64,000 nt of DNA from Paenibacillus sp. DMB5 (GCF_001517085.1 NZ_LRAC01000129.1:1-64000), one strand, 5' to 3'. Counted from the stretch's first letter, positions 34,475-43,931 are shown. The notes: generated from the letters alone by a model not told the origin. Program-made: numbers and translations.

Positions 34475-35152
34475 TTAAGCTCCACCTTCCAAAGCTTCTA
34501 ATCTATCGTATATCTCAGATAATTCTTCACCCAAGGTTCTATCCGTATTATCATTCAACAATTTGTACCATGTCGGCACGCTCACAAATCCAGTAGAGGC
34601 ATTCAACTCTAAATTCCCACCATTGGCATACAGCAGCAGGCCGCCGTTACCTACCAGCTCCATAATTGATGAGATCGTATCCAGCTTTCCTTTAACTGCT
34701 CCATTCATGTAAAAGTCCAGCGCTGGAACGCCTGCATAATTGGGATCAATGGCGATTTTATTGTTAGCGTTGGTATACGCTGCAAAGACATTACCCGTGT
34801 TGGACATCTCACAGCGTGGGAACGCCCCATCACGAGTGGCAATGTATGAACCGAATATTTTTATCGACTCAATCAACCCTGCCGTTATGTGTCCAAGATC
34901 GGCCGAGATCGCTGACAATTCCCCCACAGTTATTTTTTCTGCCGTAACAGCTCCTGCCGCCAGCTTCTCTGTTTCAATACTGAGCGCGACCAGTTTTTCA
35001 GCATGGATCTCATTGATGTTCCTTGTATCCAAATTATTCAGTACAAAGAGCAGCTCTTTTGTCAATTTATTGTAGGCATTTAACAACTGGTTGACCAGGG
35101 ATTTCAGGTCCGGCTCATTCTGGTTAATACTGCTTAAATTTAAACTTACCAT
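34475..35152 (-). CDS. Phage tail/fibre-like protein
   Basis: This encodes 225 residues from the ATG at 35152, behind GAGGAG; an upstream in-frame ATG has no site. The first half is helical (LKSLVNQLLNAYNKLTKELL) with a repeated alpha-helical/trimer-like segment (KLAAGAVTAEKITVGELSAI). The second half is a beta-rich region with Asn/Gly turns (NANNKIAIDPNYAGVPALDF) as in tail fibres. It belongs to the tail-end genes of a phage. The upstream tail genes are missing. Confidence 0.6.
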   Translation of the reverse strand: MVSLNLSSINQNEPDLKSLVNQLLNAYNKLTKELLFVLNNLDTRNINEIHAEKLVALSIETEKLAAGAVTAEKITVGELSAISADLGHITAGLIESIKIFGSYIATRDGAFPRCEMSNTGNVFAAYTNANNKIAIDPNYAGVPALDFYMNGAVKGKLDTISSIMELVGNGGLLLYANGGNLELNASTGFVSVPTWYKLLNDNTDRTLGEELSEIYDRLEALEGGA

Positions 35153-35171
35153 GACGTCATCTCCTCTATCT

Positions 35172-35732
35172 TTAGCTTTTATCAATGGAAAATTTGAAGA
35201 GTGTGTTATTCACACCGATGTTTCGTTTTGAAATTTGTCCATTCAACTCAGACTGAATACGCTGTGCTTCAACTAAAGAAAGAGCACCTTTAGTATTCCT
35301 CAGCCTCTTTTGTAGGTTGTTAGCTGCTTCTTGATTACCAAGGACTGCGAAGCTAGTTTTCCCATTCACAGGTATGTTCTGGGTAAAATTTTTATTTTTG
35401 GAATCAATCGTATAGAACGATATCTGTCCCTGCGGATCAATTCCCCCAACAGCAAACAAGAGAGTAAAAGAAGACAATTCTGGGGTATGGAACAAAACAT
35501 TAACGAATCCCGCTATTTCTGCAAGATTCCCTCTCTCCAGTATCCCTTCTTTTTCAAGTAATGAAATAATGATTTCCGCAGGCTGCTTCACCCCTGCATA
35601 AGTAATAAGTACATTAGAGAACTGTTTGCACTTTGGGTAATTCTCTCCTACTACCTCACCATTTCTCATTTCCCTTCCATCCGTTACCACGGAAAGGAAA
35701 CGTTCGGTCGCTATAACCGTTACCAAGCTCAT
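35172..35732 (-). CDS. Phage Ntn-hydrolase-like protein
   Basis: This encodes 186 residues. The N-terminus MSLVTVIATERFLSVVTDGR followed by LITYAGVKQPAEII has the strand-turn-strand pattern of proteasome/Ntn-hydrolase-like phage proteins found next to tail-fibre genes in Firmicutes. The likely nucleophile would be a Thr or Ser near the start after processing; it is not established. It lies 19 bp before the fibre-like gene in the same direction, so they are probably one operon. Confidence 0.55.
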   Translation of the reverse strand: MSLVTVIATERFLSVVTDGREMRNGEVVGENYPKCKQFSNVLITYAGVKQPAEIIISLLEKEGILERGNLAEIAGFVNVLFHTPELSSFTLLFAVGGIDPQGQISFYTIDSKNKNFTQNIPVNGKTSFAVLGNQEAANNLQKRLRNTKGALSLVEAQRIQSELNGQISKRNIGVNNTLFKFSIDKS

Positions 35733-35764
35733 TTATGCACCACTTCCATTCTATTGTCGTATTC

Positions 35765-36441
35765 TCACATCAGATCCTCCAGTTTTTTGACTGTTAACTC
35801 GCCCTTCAGCTTCAGCTCATCCTTGTACATACCAAGTGCCGGGCAATCCGATCCCATGCCTGCTCCTGGTCATTCAACTTGATCTCCAGACCATTCGCTG
35901 TATATTTCGCACCGGCGTACAAAGCCCTTGCTCCCGGACTCAGATCCCGCGTATCCGCCACATGGAGCTGACCATGCCCCTCACCATGGCATTGCGGGCA
36001 TTTCGGATACGGCCTTATGATTGGGTCAAAACCATAACCTCCAACATCAGAGGGTAACGCAGGCGACTTACCTTTCTTCGCTATGGCCTTGGCCGCATTC
36101 ACCGCTCGCTCGTACTCCTCAGCATCTACCCATTGATATTCGTGATTCCTGCCAAAGCAGTGACGGCAACAGACGCGCCTGTGCTGGATAATCTCGTTGG
36201 GATCCGCTGTGGCTACTTCTCGCCAATGTTGAAGCACCATATCTGCTGTGATCTCCGTACGCTCGGAACGCTTATCCATAGCTTTCTTTATAGCGATTTT
36301 TATTTCAGGTTTTGTCAGGTTCTCCTGACCGACAGATCCGGCTGTTTTTGCACTATATCCGGCACGAATCGCAGCCTGAGTGGCGTTGAGATCGACCAAG
36401 TACTCTGTTGCAAAAAGCTTCTGTTTGGCCGTCAATGCCAT
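35765..36441 (-). pseudogene. terS: Terminase small subunit, frameshifted near the end
   Basis: The ATG at 36441 follows GGGAG. The N-terminus LTAKQKLFATEYLVDLNATQ and AIRAGYSAKTAGSVG is the terminase small subunit HTH block. A CxxC...CxxC zinc knuckle (CCRHCF, then CPQCHGEGH) lies in the middle, as in the Terminase_2-type family. At about 35832 a lost C shifts the frame so the protein ends VCTRMS. In the restored frame it goes on as GMYKDELKLKGELTVKKLED to 35765. TerS selects DNA for packaging. No large terminase gene follows; the next gene is a tail-end protein, which points to a satellite or a deletion. Confidence 0.85.
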
Positions 36442-36476
36442 AAATACCAACTCCCTTCATATAGCCGTTTGTCTCA

Positions 36477-36650
36477 CTACATCAATCCAAGCCGCTCCGC
36501 GACATCCCGCCAGTCACGTTCCGCTTCATAATGCGGCCAGCGGTCATCAATGATGTTCTCAATCTGACGGCTCAGCAGGGAAGCATCCATACCACGCTCC
36601 CAAAGCTCATCAATCGTCTGCTTCACTTCCTGATTCAGTCGTTTGCTCAT
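36477..36650 (-). CDS. Small phage-type protein (57 residues)
   Basis: The ATG at 36650 has GGAGGTGAG upstream. The protein MSKRLNQEVKQTIDELWERG continues as a helical, charged miniprotein ending with an amphipathic helix. It lies directly upstream of terS and may belong to the packaging module. No family is recognised. Confidence 0.6.
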   Translation of the reverse strand: MSKRLNQEVKQTIDELWERGMDASLLSRQIENIIDDRWPHYEAERDWRDVAERLGLM

Positions 36651-36989
36651 AATTTACTGCTCACCTCCCTCCCAGATTCACCTTACTTGCAGTAGCCCCG
36701 CCGTACTTAATCGAAATGTTCCCGGTTGTTCTCGTAGACTCACCTGGCTGTTCTCAGTGAAAACCCTTATGCCACAAGGTTTTTCGGATTTGTTCTCATG
36801 TTCTCAGTCTGAAAAACATACACCCCTATATGAAAAAAGAGAGATTAGGATAAGCTGATTTCTCTTATGTGCACATATTGTATTTATGCTGAGAACACTG
36901 AGAACACTGAGAACAAGATTTCAAATACCCTTTTGCAGCAAGAGTTTTCCTGTTCTCAGTGCCTTGCTGGGCAGTGGGAACACTGAGAA
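36651..36989. other. Candidate replication origin with iterons
   Basis: The block lies just after the end of the primase/helicase gene. GTTCTC words, usually GTTCTCA(G/T), occur at 36728, 36750, 36792 and 36800, then again at 36952. The reverse word GAGAAC occurs at 36891, 36900 and 36909 (exactly 9 bp apart) and at 36985. Between the two groups, 36806-36890 is strongly AT-rich. Iterons on both sides of an AT-rich stretch next to a rep gene is how the origins of SaPI-type satellites are built. No gene is evident here. Confidence 0.65.
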
Positions 36990-39887
36990 CTATGAATCCC
37001 CAAATTCAGCGAATCTATCTTTTACATCAAAAGACCATTCAAGCTTGGTAAGATCAAAACAGTATGTCCAAGGATTCCCTCCCCCCAATCTGCGGCGTAG
37101 CTTTGTCCGCTGGAGCGCAGTCTTGGTCCATCCCTTACCCTTCCAAGCTTTGGCTATGGATTGGGGCTCATATCCGCGAGACTGCAAATGCTCATCAAGC
37201 AAATTATCAATTACAAAAAGTTCATCTTCCTTGATTTCACCGAACAGCCTACCTTGGAACGGCTGCCCGCCCCCATTAATGATGAACTGCCTATTATTTG
37301 TGGTCACCCAGCTCATTACAGACTCCAGGGCCTCCTCTGCCCGGTCCAGCTCTGGAGAGCCCTCGGTAACATCCATCCACGATTTCTCAAGATCAGTAGC
37401 CGCATATAGCCCCTGTCCAAAGCAGGCATCGAACATCTGGCCAGTCACATCAACCAGCGCCATGATCCGCGACAACCGCATGGCCACTTCTCCTGCAGTT
37501 CGACTGATCTGTAGATACCGTTCGCAAGCTGCGCTGAACTGCTTCTTCCAATGAGTCATATCAGATGCCTGCAAGAAGCGAATCCACGGCTCCGCCATAT
37601 GGCCGTAGTTCTCGCCTACCAGCTTGTTCAGCTCCTGGACCAGCCGGGCGGCCTCAATATCCGCTGTAACAAATGGAGAGCCCTCCAGTGACAGCACACG
37701 GCCCACGCTGCCGCCGTCCTTGGCGAAGCTCGTAACTCTCTGCTCACCGGTTGAGAGCATCACCGTCTGCCAGCCAGCGCTTGCCTGAGTGCCTTTCAAT
37801 GATCCTCTGCCCTTTCCCTGCCCGCTGCTGAACTGGTAGACAATTGGACGCGCTGTCCTCTCGTCCGTCTTCTTCGTGTCGTCCAGGAAGAGCGGTAAAT
37901 TATTCATAGTGGACGCGTACCGCTCAATGGCTACCTTCGTCATGTTCCACTGCCTGAAGATTCCTGGCTTGGTTTCATCCGGACTTCCAAAGAGACTGGC
38001 TGCAATTCTCAGCGCAGTGGTCTTCCCTCTGGATGTGCTGCCTGCCAGCTCGAATATATAAGGGCTCTCGCCCCAAAGACTCAGCAGCGGCGCCGACAGC
38101 GCGGCATAGACTGCCATTTTAACCGCGGGGAAAGGCTTGATTCGCTCTAATGCCAGTAGCGTTCCTTTCAGCTCTCCCTTGATATGAAAACCTCGTGCTG
38201 TTTGGCCATCCCCCGCATCTTTCGGCATGAACTGAATATCCCCTTCGCCAATGAAGCGCTCACCAAGCAGGAACCCGCCACCGATCCACCCGAGCTGATT
38301 ACTGACTTTTCTGGTAACCAACCGGTCTGCGTTCTCCGATTCAAAGCGGCTGATATAGGCCGCCAACTTCCGGGCGTTCTCCGAATGCACCGGCAGCCCA
38401 TAGTCCGATAGATTAATGAGCTTCTTAGAATCGGCGAATGTGCTGCGGGTATCGGAAACAGATTTCGTCCCCCTATTGCTCACCCATGAGACCTCTAGCC
38501 CCTGCGTGTGATCTGTCAGATTCGTGTATCGCCCCGTGACGGCAACCAGACTCTCACAGACACCAACCTTCCTCACCTCGCCGCTTTTCAGAGTCTTGAC
38601 TTCAAATAGCTTGCCATCTATGACCTCAAATCCTAGCGGAATCTTAATGCCAGCTAAATCTATTGCTGTCTCTACGCTCGGGTCTGCGCCAGTCTCAAAA
38701 TCCGGATCATTACCGAAGGCTTCCTGAATCTCAGCTGTAGCTTCTTCCTGGATTAATCGCTGAACATCATCAAGGCTATGGGCAAACTTGACCATCTCTA
38801 AATAGCTGGGCTTCTGATCCACCTCCTGTCCCTCGGGGGCATCCTCGTCCAAGTGGCCGAAGAGATGAATCCGGACAAGATCAAAAGCATTGTGGCTATG
38901 ACCATCGGCTACCGGATCACTGTCCTGGTGTGAATACGCCAACTCCTGATCCGGGAAAACCTCCAATCCATTCCCGCTGCTGCCCTGTGTGTAGGTAAAG
39001 CGGTTTGTCATGCTGCCCGTTACATATATTTCAGGCAGAAATTCGTTAATTGTAGCTTCGATGGAATAAACCCGGCAGAACTGCCCAACGATGTTCCGCT
39101 TGGCTCTGGGATCCTGCGGCTGCCGACCAGTGAAGCGGGAAGGCGTCTCGCCGGGGTGTTTTGGCCAGTTGGCAGGATCTGTCCAATCTGTTTTGTACAT
39201 CCCCAGCACGTGATCCACTCCAAACGAAGCCCCCTCCGATTCCACGAATACGGGCTCTGCATCTTTGGAGCAAGACGGCAAGTACATCAGCCGATTGACA
39301 TCAAATGTGGTTTTGTCGAAATGATTCATCCCAATAATAGACGCGATCATTCTTGAAGCTGCTGAGCATTCGTCCGGTGTCATTTCTCTATCCATTAGAA
39401 TGATTAGGCGGTACTTCGGCTTCCCAGGACGTGACTGTGCGTGGAATAAACCACGTACGCATAGCCACCAATCATCAGATCCACCGTCAAAAGGAAATGT
39501 TCATCCGGAGCATCTACATCCAGAGTAATTAGGCTCCGCACATCTACGTTTTCCTTGCGGCGCCGGCCGCTTCGGACAAGGCCGCCCACGAAGGCGGGAC
39601 CGTTTTTAACCGCCCCTTTCTCTTCGCGGCTCATCTTGTCGTACTGCTTCATCGTTTCATTCGTGCGCCGAGCGATTCGCAACCGATCTACAAAATCCGG
39701 CCATTTCAGATACTCCACTTTCCAGTTGGCATCTGTAGCATTTCTTCCAAAACTTATCGGTAGCTCCGCTTCATGAATGACTGGCTTGATACCTTGCCCG
39801 GCCGCGTCCCGCTTCTGCATTCGCCGCACCTTCCTTCTTCTGCTCCCGCAAGAAGCGATCAATATCAAACGTTCCCCGCTGGGTCAT
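36990..39887 (-). pseudogene. Phage/satellite primase-helicase (DUF927), two apparent frameshifts
   Basis: The start is the ATG of an ATGA overlap with the upstream gene (39884-39887); MTQRGTFDIDRFLREQKKEG begins there. A frame change near 39800-39830 leads to GIKPVIHEAELPISFG and the AEP-primase-like block (NVDVRSLITLDVDAPDEHF). A second lies near 39428 (a lost G), after which KPKYRLIILMDREMTPDECS continues. The middle contains LMYLPSCSKDA. The C-terminal part is a DUF927/D5-like helicase with P-loop GSTSRGKTT and Walker B LPLFLDDT. The restored protein would be about 960 residues. It would prime and unwind DNA for element replication. Confidence 0.8.
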
Positions 39888-40120
39888 AAACGCTGCAATT
39901 GAGCAGCGAATATCGAAATTGCTTTTGGATCATGCGAATCAAATGCAAAATCTCGTGTCTTCCCGTTGTTGAAGACTGCCCAAAGCACTCCTGCATGCCC
40001 TTCTTCCTCCGCCCGGTCCATTGCCATATCAAGTGCAGCATGGCGGCGAGCATACGGAACAGACCAGTTATTTATGATTTTCCCTTGAAAGCTTATGAGT
40101 GAAAATTTAACCATCTTCAA
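39884..40120 (-). CDS. Small hypothetical protein (78 residues) coupled to the primase
   Basis: A TTG start (40120) follows GGAG at 9 nt; a later ATG has worse spacing. The sequence VKFSLISFQGKIINNWSVPY is followed by RRHAALDMAMDRAEEEGHAG and ends QLQRL. The stop overlaps the primase start as ATGA, so the two are translated together. The fold and function are unknown; it may assist primase. Confidence 0.55.
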   Translation of the reverse strand: MKMVKFSLISFQGKIINNWSVPYARRHAALDMAMDRAEEEGHAGVLWAVFNNGKTRDFAFDSHDPKAISIFAAQLQRL

Positions 40121-40142
40121 TCGCTTCAGCTCCTTTCAGTCC

Positions 40143-40358
40143 TTAATGATCTTTCACAATCCCGGCTTCAACCACAGCGGATAAGCAAGCCTGCTCACTG
40201 TCACCCATATCAGCTACGACTTCCAGCAGCTTCTGCGCTGCTTTTTCGCGCGCGTAGCATTGATCATTCAAAAGAGCGAGCGCCTCGTTTATGATTTGAT
40301 GTTTCCAGCCAGACAATAGCGCCAGTTCACTCAATGACTTTCTCTGCTGCTCATTCAT
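40143..40358 (-). CDS. Small helical phage protein
   Basis: The ATG at 40358 overlaps the stop of the HTH gene (ATGA) and has GGGGTG upstream. MNEQQRKSLSELALLSGWKH is followed by a helical body ending in a Cys/Val-rich segment. The family is unknown. It is part of the regulatory/replication cassette running from 42963 to 36990. Confidence 0.55.
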   Translation of the reverse strand: MNEQQRKSLSELALLSGWKHQIINEALALLNDQCYAREKAAQKLLEVVADMGDSEQACLSAVVEAGIVKDH

Positions 40359-40555
40359 GCGGTCACCCCGCCGCTCCGCAGCCATTCTTCCAGAAGAGAC
40401 CTGTGAAAGAGAATCCTTGCGCGGACTTTCGTGGCGGGAATCTGTCCCTGCCGTACCATTGCGTAAATGGTTGTGGTTGATACTCCAATCAGTTCCGCTG
40501 CTTCCTTCACAGTAAGAGTCTGGCGCTGTACTGGTGCCTGATGTGTTTCATGCAT
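40355..40555 (-). CDS. Excisionase-type HTH protein
   Basis: This encodes 66 residues. TLTVKEAAELIGVSTTTIYAMV (residues about 14-35) is a textbook HTH_17/excisionase helix-turn-helix, followed by RQGQIPATKVRARILFHRS (wing) and LLEEWL. Its start overlaps the stop of the 215-residue gene, and its stop overlaps the next start. It could regulate the replication cassette or assist excision. Confidence 0.75.
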   Translation of the reverse strand: MHETHQAPVQRQTLTVKEAAELIGVSTTTIYAMVRQGQIPATKVRARILFHRSLLEEWLRSGGVTA

Positions 40556-41195
40556 GGCTCACTTCTCCTTTCTGCTTGTATGCGTCCTCCCGGCCCCAAT
40601 GAATCTGATCCAACGAGAAGCAGCGGTACAATTCACAAAAACTCTCTGCCAGATCGGAGCGGGTCTTACTACAGTCCAGTTCCAGCTCCCTCAGCCTCTT
40701 GGTTTTGATCCCCAATAGTTTGGCAGCTGCCACTTCGGTGTACCCCGCCCGTTCCCGGGCCATACGCAGCGTGATAGCAACTGGCGCTTTCCTCTTCGGC
40801 GCAAATGCAGCTAGACTGTTCAGCTGCCCCGGAACGTATCTAGGCTCTCTCTGCTCTTCCATATACAATGAGTAGCCACAATGGTTACAGCGAACCAGCA
40901 ACGAATGATGACCCGTCTTACGGTCATATCCACCCCGGACCTCTTGTGGGAAGCCGCAGCAGCGGATCGAACGTTTGACAGCAATAGCCAAAGCTTGCTT
41001 CGTTTCACCCAATGTGGTATTCAGGACATATTTCTTCTGGCCAACGGAATCATAGTTGTCATCATCAAGAATGTACCGGCCTTCAGCCATAACAAGCTTG
41101 AACAGCGCAGGTAGCTTTCCATTTGCAATAATTCTTGTGAAGCTCGAAGCCAGGTACTCTATCTTCGATTCTGTTTTTGGTAAGATTGTTGACAT
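40548..41195 (-). CDS. Zinc-knuckle and XRE-like HTH protein
   Basis: This encodes 215 residues from the ATG at 41195, directly behind AGGAGG; an in-frame start further upstream lacks a site. RCNHCGYSLYMEEQREPRY with an earlier CCGFP forms a probable zinc site (about residues 95-135). The C-terminal part, ITLRMARERAGYTEVAAAKLLG, is a helix-turn-helix of the XRE type. A DNA-binding regulator of the satellite/phage cassette is a reasonable guess. It overlaps the next gene by 8 bp. Confidence 0.6.
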   Translation of the reverse strand: MSTILPKTESKIEYLASSFTRIIANGKLPALFKLVMAEGRYILDDDNYDSVGQKKYVLNTTLGETKQALAIAVKRSIRCCGFPQEVRGGYDRKTGHHSLLVRCNHCGYSLYMEEQREPRYVPGQLNSLAAFAPKRKAPVAITLRMARERAGYTEVAAAKLLGIKTKRLRELELDCSKTRSDLAESFCELYRCFSLDQIHWGREDAYKQKGEVSHA

Positions 41196-41372
41196 GTTGA
41201 TTCCTCCTGAGATCGGGCTCTCACTCTTGACCGCCTCATACCAAGAACGATATAATTGCAGCAAGAGCACCCATAGTTTTAATGTTGATCGTCTTAACGC
41301 GACCCGGCCAAGGATTCTGCGTTAGGGCGATTTGTATTTTCTACTGTCCACAAATCCACTGACAACCACCTC

Positions 41373-42002
41373 CTACAAGCTCTGGAACAGCTCAAGAATC
41401 GTGATATCCTCGCCCTTGAAATACTTCGCATAGGTTCTCTCAATCCAGCCAGCAGCCTGATCCCTGTTCATCTTCCGCACTTCCTGCTTAATTGCAGCTG
41501 CCGTTTTGCCATACCTGCGCGAGGCAAGCAACTTGTAATATTGTTCCATGAGCTGACCGCACTTTGGATTCTTATCATCTACCATTCCAAAATAGGCCAT
41601 CTTCAGAGCGCCTCTTCCGTTAATCAGTTCGGTGCCATCCTCCGTTGCGCTGTAGTCGACCTGGCTATCACGGAGACGACGCATTGTAACATCGGGTGCA
41701 TTGATCTGGGCTTCATAAGAGATCAGCCGCACTGCATCCGTATAATTGACTGCCAGCCCTCTTTTCTGGAGTTGTTCAAGAATGGTCTTCACACCAAGCG
41801 CTGCAAAGGAAATATCCTTCGCTTCCGGATAAACGTGGTAATGACCTGCAGCGTACACAACCACTGCATATGGAGAATGCGGGTTATCGTCATGAATTGG
41901 AAATCCAAAGATTGATCCGCCGAGCCGCTCCCGAAGGGTTGCCGCTTTACCCTTAATCTGCTGTTCGTTCAATTTATCTGCCAAACCGCCCACCGCCTTC
42001 AA
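41373..42002 (-). CDS. Hypothetical phage protein (209 residues)
   Basis: It starts at TTG or a nearby GTG inside the end of the 84-residue gene (overlap 29 bp); the exact start is uncertain. The protein is soluble with mixed helices and strands (GSIFGFPIHDDNPHSPYAVV, then LINGRGALKMAYFGMVDDKN). The first half has a globular feel, while the last third is basic and helical. No family is recognised. It belongs to the minus-strand cassette. Confidence 0.55.
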   Translation of the reverse strand: MKAVGGLADKLNEQQIKGKAATLRERLGGSIFGFPIHDDNPHSPYAVVVYAAGHYHVYPEAKDISFAALGVKTILEQLQKRGLAVNYTDAVRLISYEAQINAPDVTMRRLRDSQVDYSATEDGTELINGRGALKMAYFGMVDDKNPKCGQLMEQYYKLLASRRYGKTAAAIKQEVRKMNRDQAAGWIERTYAKYFKGEDITILELFQSL

Positions 42003-42228
42003 ACTGATTAATGATTACTGTCTGCTCTTGCCTTAGAACTTCGATGCGGGCTAATATAATTTCTCTGGCATCTGCATGCGGATACCTACCTGATTCCAGC
42101 ACCCCGGGCGCAGGCTCCGGCGGCAATTCTCTTGCCAGTTGCAATTGCTCCCTGGCCAGCGCCAGAAGCTGGCTCCCATGCGGACCTGTAATGGCTTGGT
42201 GAATAGCTTGTTTTCTCGTATTCTGCAA
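41974..42228 (-). CDS. Small hypothetical phage protein
   Basis: This encodes 84 residues: MQNTRKQAIHQAITGPHGSQ, then a helical, Glu/Leu/Arg-rich body ending QFEGGGRFGR. It is 16 bp downstream of the preceding gene in its cassette and its end overlaps the next gene. No family is recognised. Confidence 0.5.
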   Translation of the reverse strand: MQNTRKQAIHQAITGPHGSQLLALAREQLQLARELPPEPAPGVLESGRYPHADAREIILARIEVLRQEQTVIINQFEGGGRFGR

Positions 42229-42244
42229 GACTGTTACTCCTTCC

Positions 42245-42574
42245 TTAATATGCCGACCTACAATAGTGATCCGCCGCCTTTTCCAGAGTAATCATGTCGA
42301 AGCGGTTATGAAGTCTGTTCACCAATGCTTGAATCTGTCTTTCTGTGAATCCCGCACCCTCAGCCGCCATGATCGCATAACCAGCGGCTGACTGATTGCT
42401 CCACCCCTGCACTGATAACTGCTCTGACTCTTGCTGGCCTGCATGGTAGGCTTTAATCAGAAGCTGCTCTACCTCATCCAGCAATGCAATCATGCCAGGC
42501 TTCATCCCTTGTGGAAAATGCTTCTGTTCCAGTTCCCGGCGCCGCTGTGCGGCTGTGTACTCCAGTTCATTCAA
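42245..42574 (-). CDS. Small hypothetical phage protein
   Basis: This encodes 109 residues, all-helical and basic at the start (EYTAAQRRRELEQKHFPQGM) with a helical middle (MIALLDEVEQLLIKAYHAGQ). The second half contains an HTH-like run (AAEGAGFTERQIQALVNRLH). It is probably a small DNA-binding or replication helper. The family is unrecognised. Confidence 0.55.
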   Translation of the reverse strand: MNELEYTAAQRRRELEQKHFPQGMKPGMIALLDEVEQLLIKAYHAGQQESEQLSVQGWSNQSAAGYAIMAAEGAGFTERQIQALVNRLHNRFDMITLEKAADHYCRSAY

Positions 42575-42606
42575 AGCTATTGACCTCCTCTCTTGGTATA
42601 AATGAT

Positions 42607-42726
42607 TTATTTCCTGTCAAAGCTACATAATGGATAAGTTCGGGCCAGTAACTCTAGTGCAATCAGATTGCCCCGCACCGTGCGGACCCAAAGCCGGCCA
42701 TCCCGATAAGTTCCGAAGAATCTCAT
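42607..42726 (-). CDS. Small phage protein (39 residues)
   Basis: The ATG at 42726 lies behind GGGGGCG, 12 bp after the stop of the Cro-like gene. MRFFGTYRDGRLWVRTVRGN is followed by ALELLARTY and ends SFDRK. The arrangement is that of a small cassette gene: natural composition, no shadow gene and tight spacing. The function is unknown. Confidence 0.45.
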   Translation of the reverse strand: MRFFGTYRDGRLWVRTVRGNLIALELLARTYPLCSFDRK

Positions 42727-42738
42727 CACCTACGCCCC

Positions 42739-42963
42739 CTACTCAGATCTGTTGGCAGTCTCCAGCTCGAATAATTCCGAGAAATCTACGCCAAAGGCAT
42801 CCGTTAACTTCTTGGCCACAGGAGGGCTCGGATTACGAGTACCGCTACAAATTTGCTGAGCGGTCACCTCACCTATCCCTGCATTTTTAGCCAGTTGTCT
42901 ACGGGACCAACCGCGGCGAAACATTAATTCCGCCAACCTTTCCGTTTTAACAAAGGCTTTCAT
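42739..42963 (-). CDS. Cro-like XRE regulator, divergent from the repressor
   Basis: The ATG at 42963 follows GAGGAG (74 residues). RLAELMFRRGWSRRQLAKNA is an XRE HTH, with GEVTAQQICSGTRNPSPPVA as the recognition part. It is transcribed away from the repressor gene at 43123 across the operator region, the usual Cro/CI or Str/Stl layout. It heads the minus-strand cassette of early genes, and its promoter must overlap the palindromes at 43002 and 43069. Confidence 0.8.
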   Translation of the reverse strand: MKAFVKTERLAELMFRRGWSRRQLAKNAGIGEVTAQQICSGTRNPSPPVAKKLTDAFGVDFSELFELETANRSE

Positions 42964-43001
42964 TTGGTAACCTCTCCTCAAAAAGTTTTCAAAAAGAAAA
43001 T

Positions 43002-43018
43002 GTATTCCCCGTGAATAC
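43002..43018. promoter_or_regulatory. Operator O1 (GTATTC-N5-GAATAC)
   Basis: This is a 17-bp palindrome, GTATTCCCCGTGAATAC, close to the start of the Cro-like gene, with a half site GTATTC at 43030-43035. It is a likely target of the divergent repressor or Cro. Confidence 0.75.
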
Positions 43019-43068
43019 TTTATCATCAAGTATTCATTTAGGCAACTATTTTATTTATTTTTTATATT

Positions 43069-43085
43069 GTATTCCATATGAATAC
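43069..43085. promoter_or_regulatory. Operator O2 (GTATTC-N5-GAATAC)
   Basis: A second palindrome, GTATTCCATATGAATAC, 67 bp from O1, has the same arms and spacing. It is nearer to the repressor gene and possibly controls it. The two operators and the half site resemble a lambda-type switch region. Confidence 0.75.
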
Positions 43086-43122
43086 TCTGATAAGATGAGT
43101 TTAAAAAAAGTGAGGGATTTTA

Positions 43123-43842
43123 GTGGATTCAAATGACTTTGGAGAGTACCTACGAGCTAAAAGAGTATCAGCGGGGTATACTTTACAGCAACTTGGAAGG
43201 AAAATCGGATTATCTAAATCTTATTTATCTAATATAGAGAATGGACGAAGAGGAGTACTCGATCCGGAAGTATTGAAAAAAATCGCTGAGAGTTTAAACA
43301 TTTCCTTTTCTGAATTAATGATTAAAGCGGGGCATAACGACGAAAACACGGTAAAAGGTGAAAAAGTATCTTTTGCTGCTCAAATGATTGTTGAGCAGAT
43401 CTTAAACATTACAACAGCGGCGAAGAACCAAACAAATATCGAATCAGTAAAATCTTACATTAGGAATTTCGAGGAAATGTTAATTGCAGGAGCTAATGGT
43501 AATGACGTAACAATTTCTGAGCTTAAAACGATGCTTTGGTATCTTGAAGGTGATGGTGATTCATATAAATCAACTATTGGGAAACGTTCTGACTCGAGTC
43601 AAATTGAAACATTGCTTAATACGCTAGACAATGTTCTGAACACTGAATATAGGGGGTCCAGAAAAATCTACGCAGAAAAAAAGGAATCCAACAATACTGA
43701 TATTGTTCAATATATTAAGTGCAACTTTGTAACGTATAACAACCACCCCCTCCTGGATCAGGACAAGCAGCGCATCCTGGACATGCTGAAAGCACTCTTC
43801 CCCGAATATCAACTCCCACCAGCAGATCCACAGGCTGAATAA
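43123..43842 (+). CDS. XRE-family repressor (CI/Stl-like)
   Basis: This encodes 239 residues with a GTG start behind GTGAGGG. Residues 1-62 are a typical XRE HTH (FGEYLRAKRVSAGYTLQQLG, GLSKSYLSNIENGRR). The C-terminal part is helical and has no LexA-type Ser/Lys protease motifs, so induction is probably not by RecA-driven autocleavage. Phage satellites of the SaPI group use a repressor that is removed by binding a helper-phage protein; that mode is a possibility here. It is divergent from the Cro-like gene over O1/O2. Confidence 0.8.
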   Translation: MDSNDFGEYLRAKRVSAGYTLQQLGRKIGLSKSYLSNIENGRRGVLDPEVLKKIAESLNISFSELMIKAGHNDENTVKGEKVSFAAQMIVEQILNITTAAKNQTNIESVKSYIRNFEEMLIAGANGNDVTISELKTMLWYLEGDGDSYKSTIGKRSDSSQIETLLNTLDNVLNTEYRGSRKIYAEKKESNNTDIVQYIKCNFVTYNNHPLLDQDKQRILDMLKALFPEYQLPPADPQAE

Positions 43843-43931
43843 CATACTGTTTTAAAAAGCGCCGCTTTGGCAGCTTTATTATACATAACCTTTCAAACGA
43901 ACATACATTCCCACTAAATTCAAGGATGTGA

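Noticed and set aside
36643..36858. 71-codon plus-strand frame over the iteron block
   Set aside because: It has no ribosome binding site and covers the candidate origin repeats.
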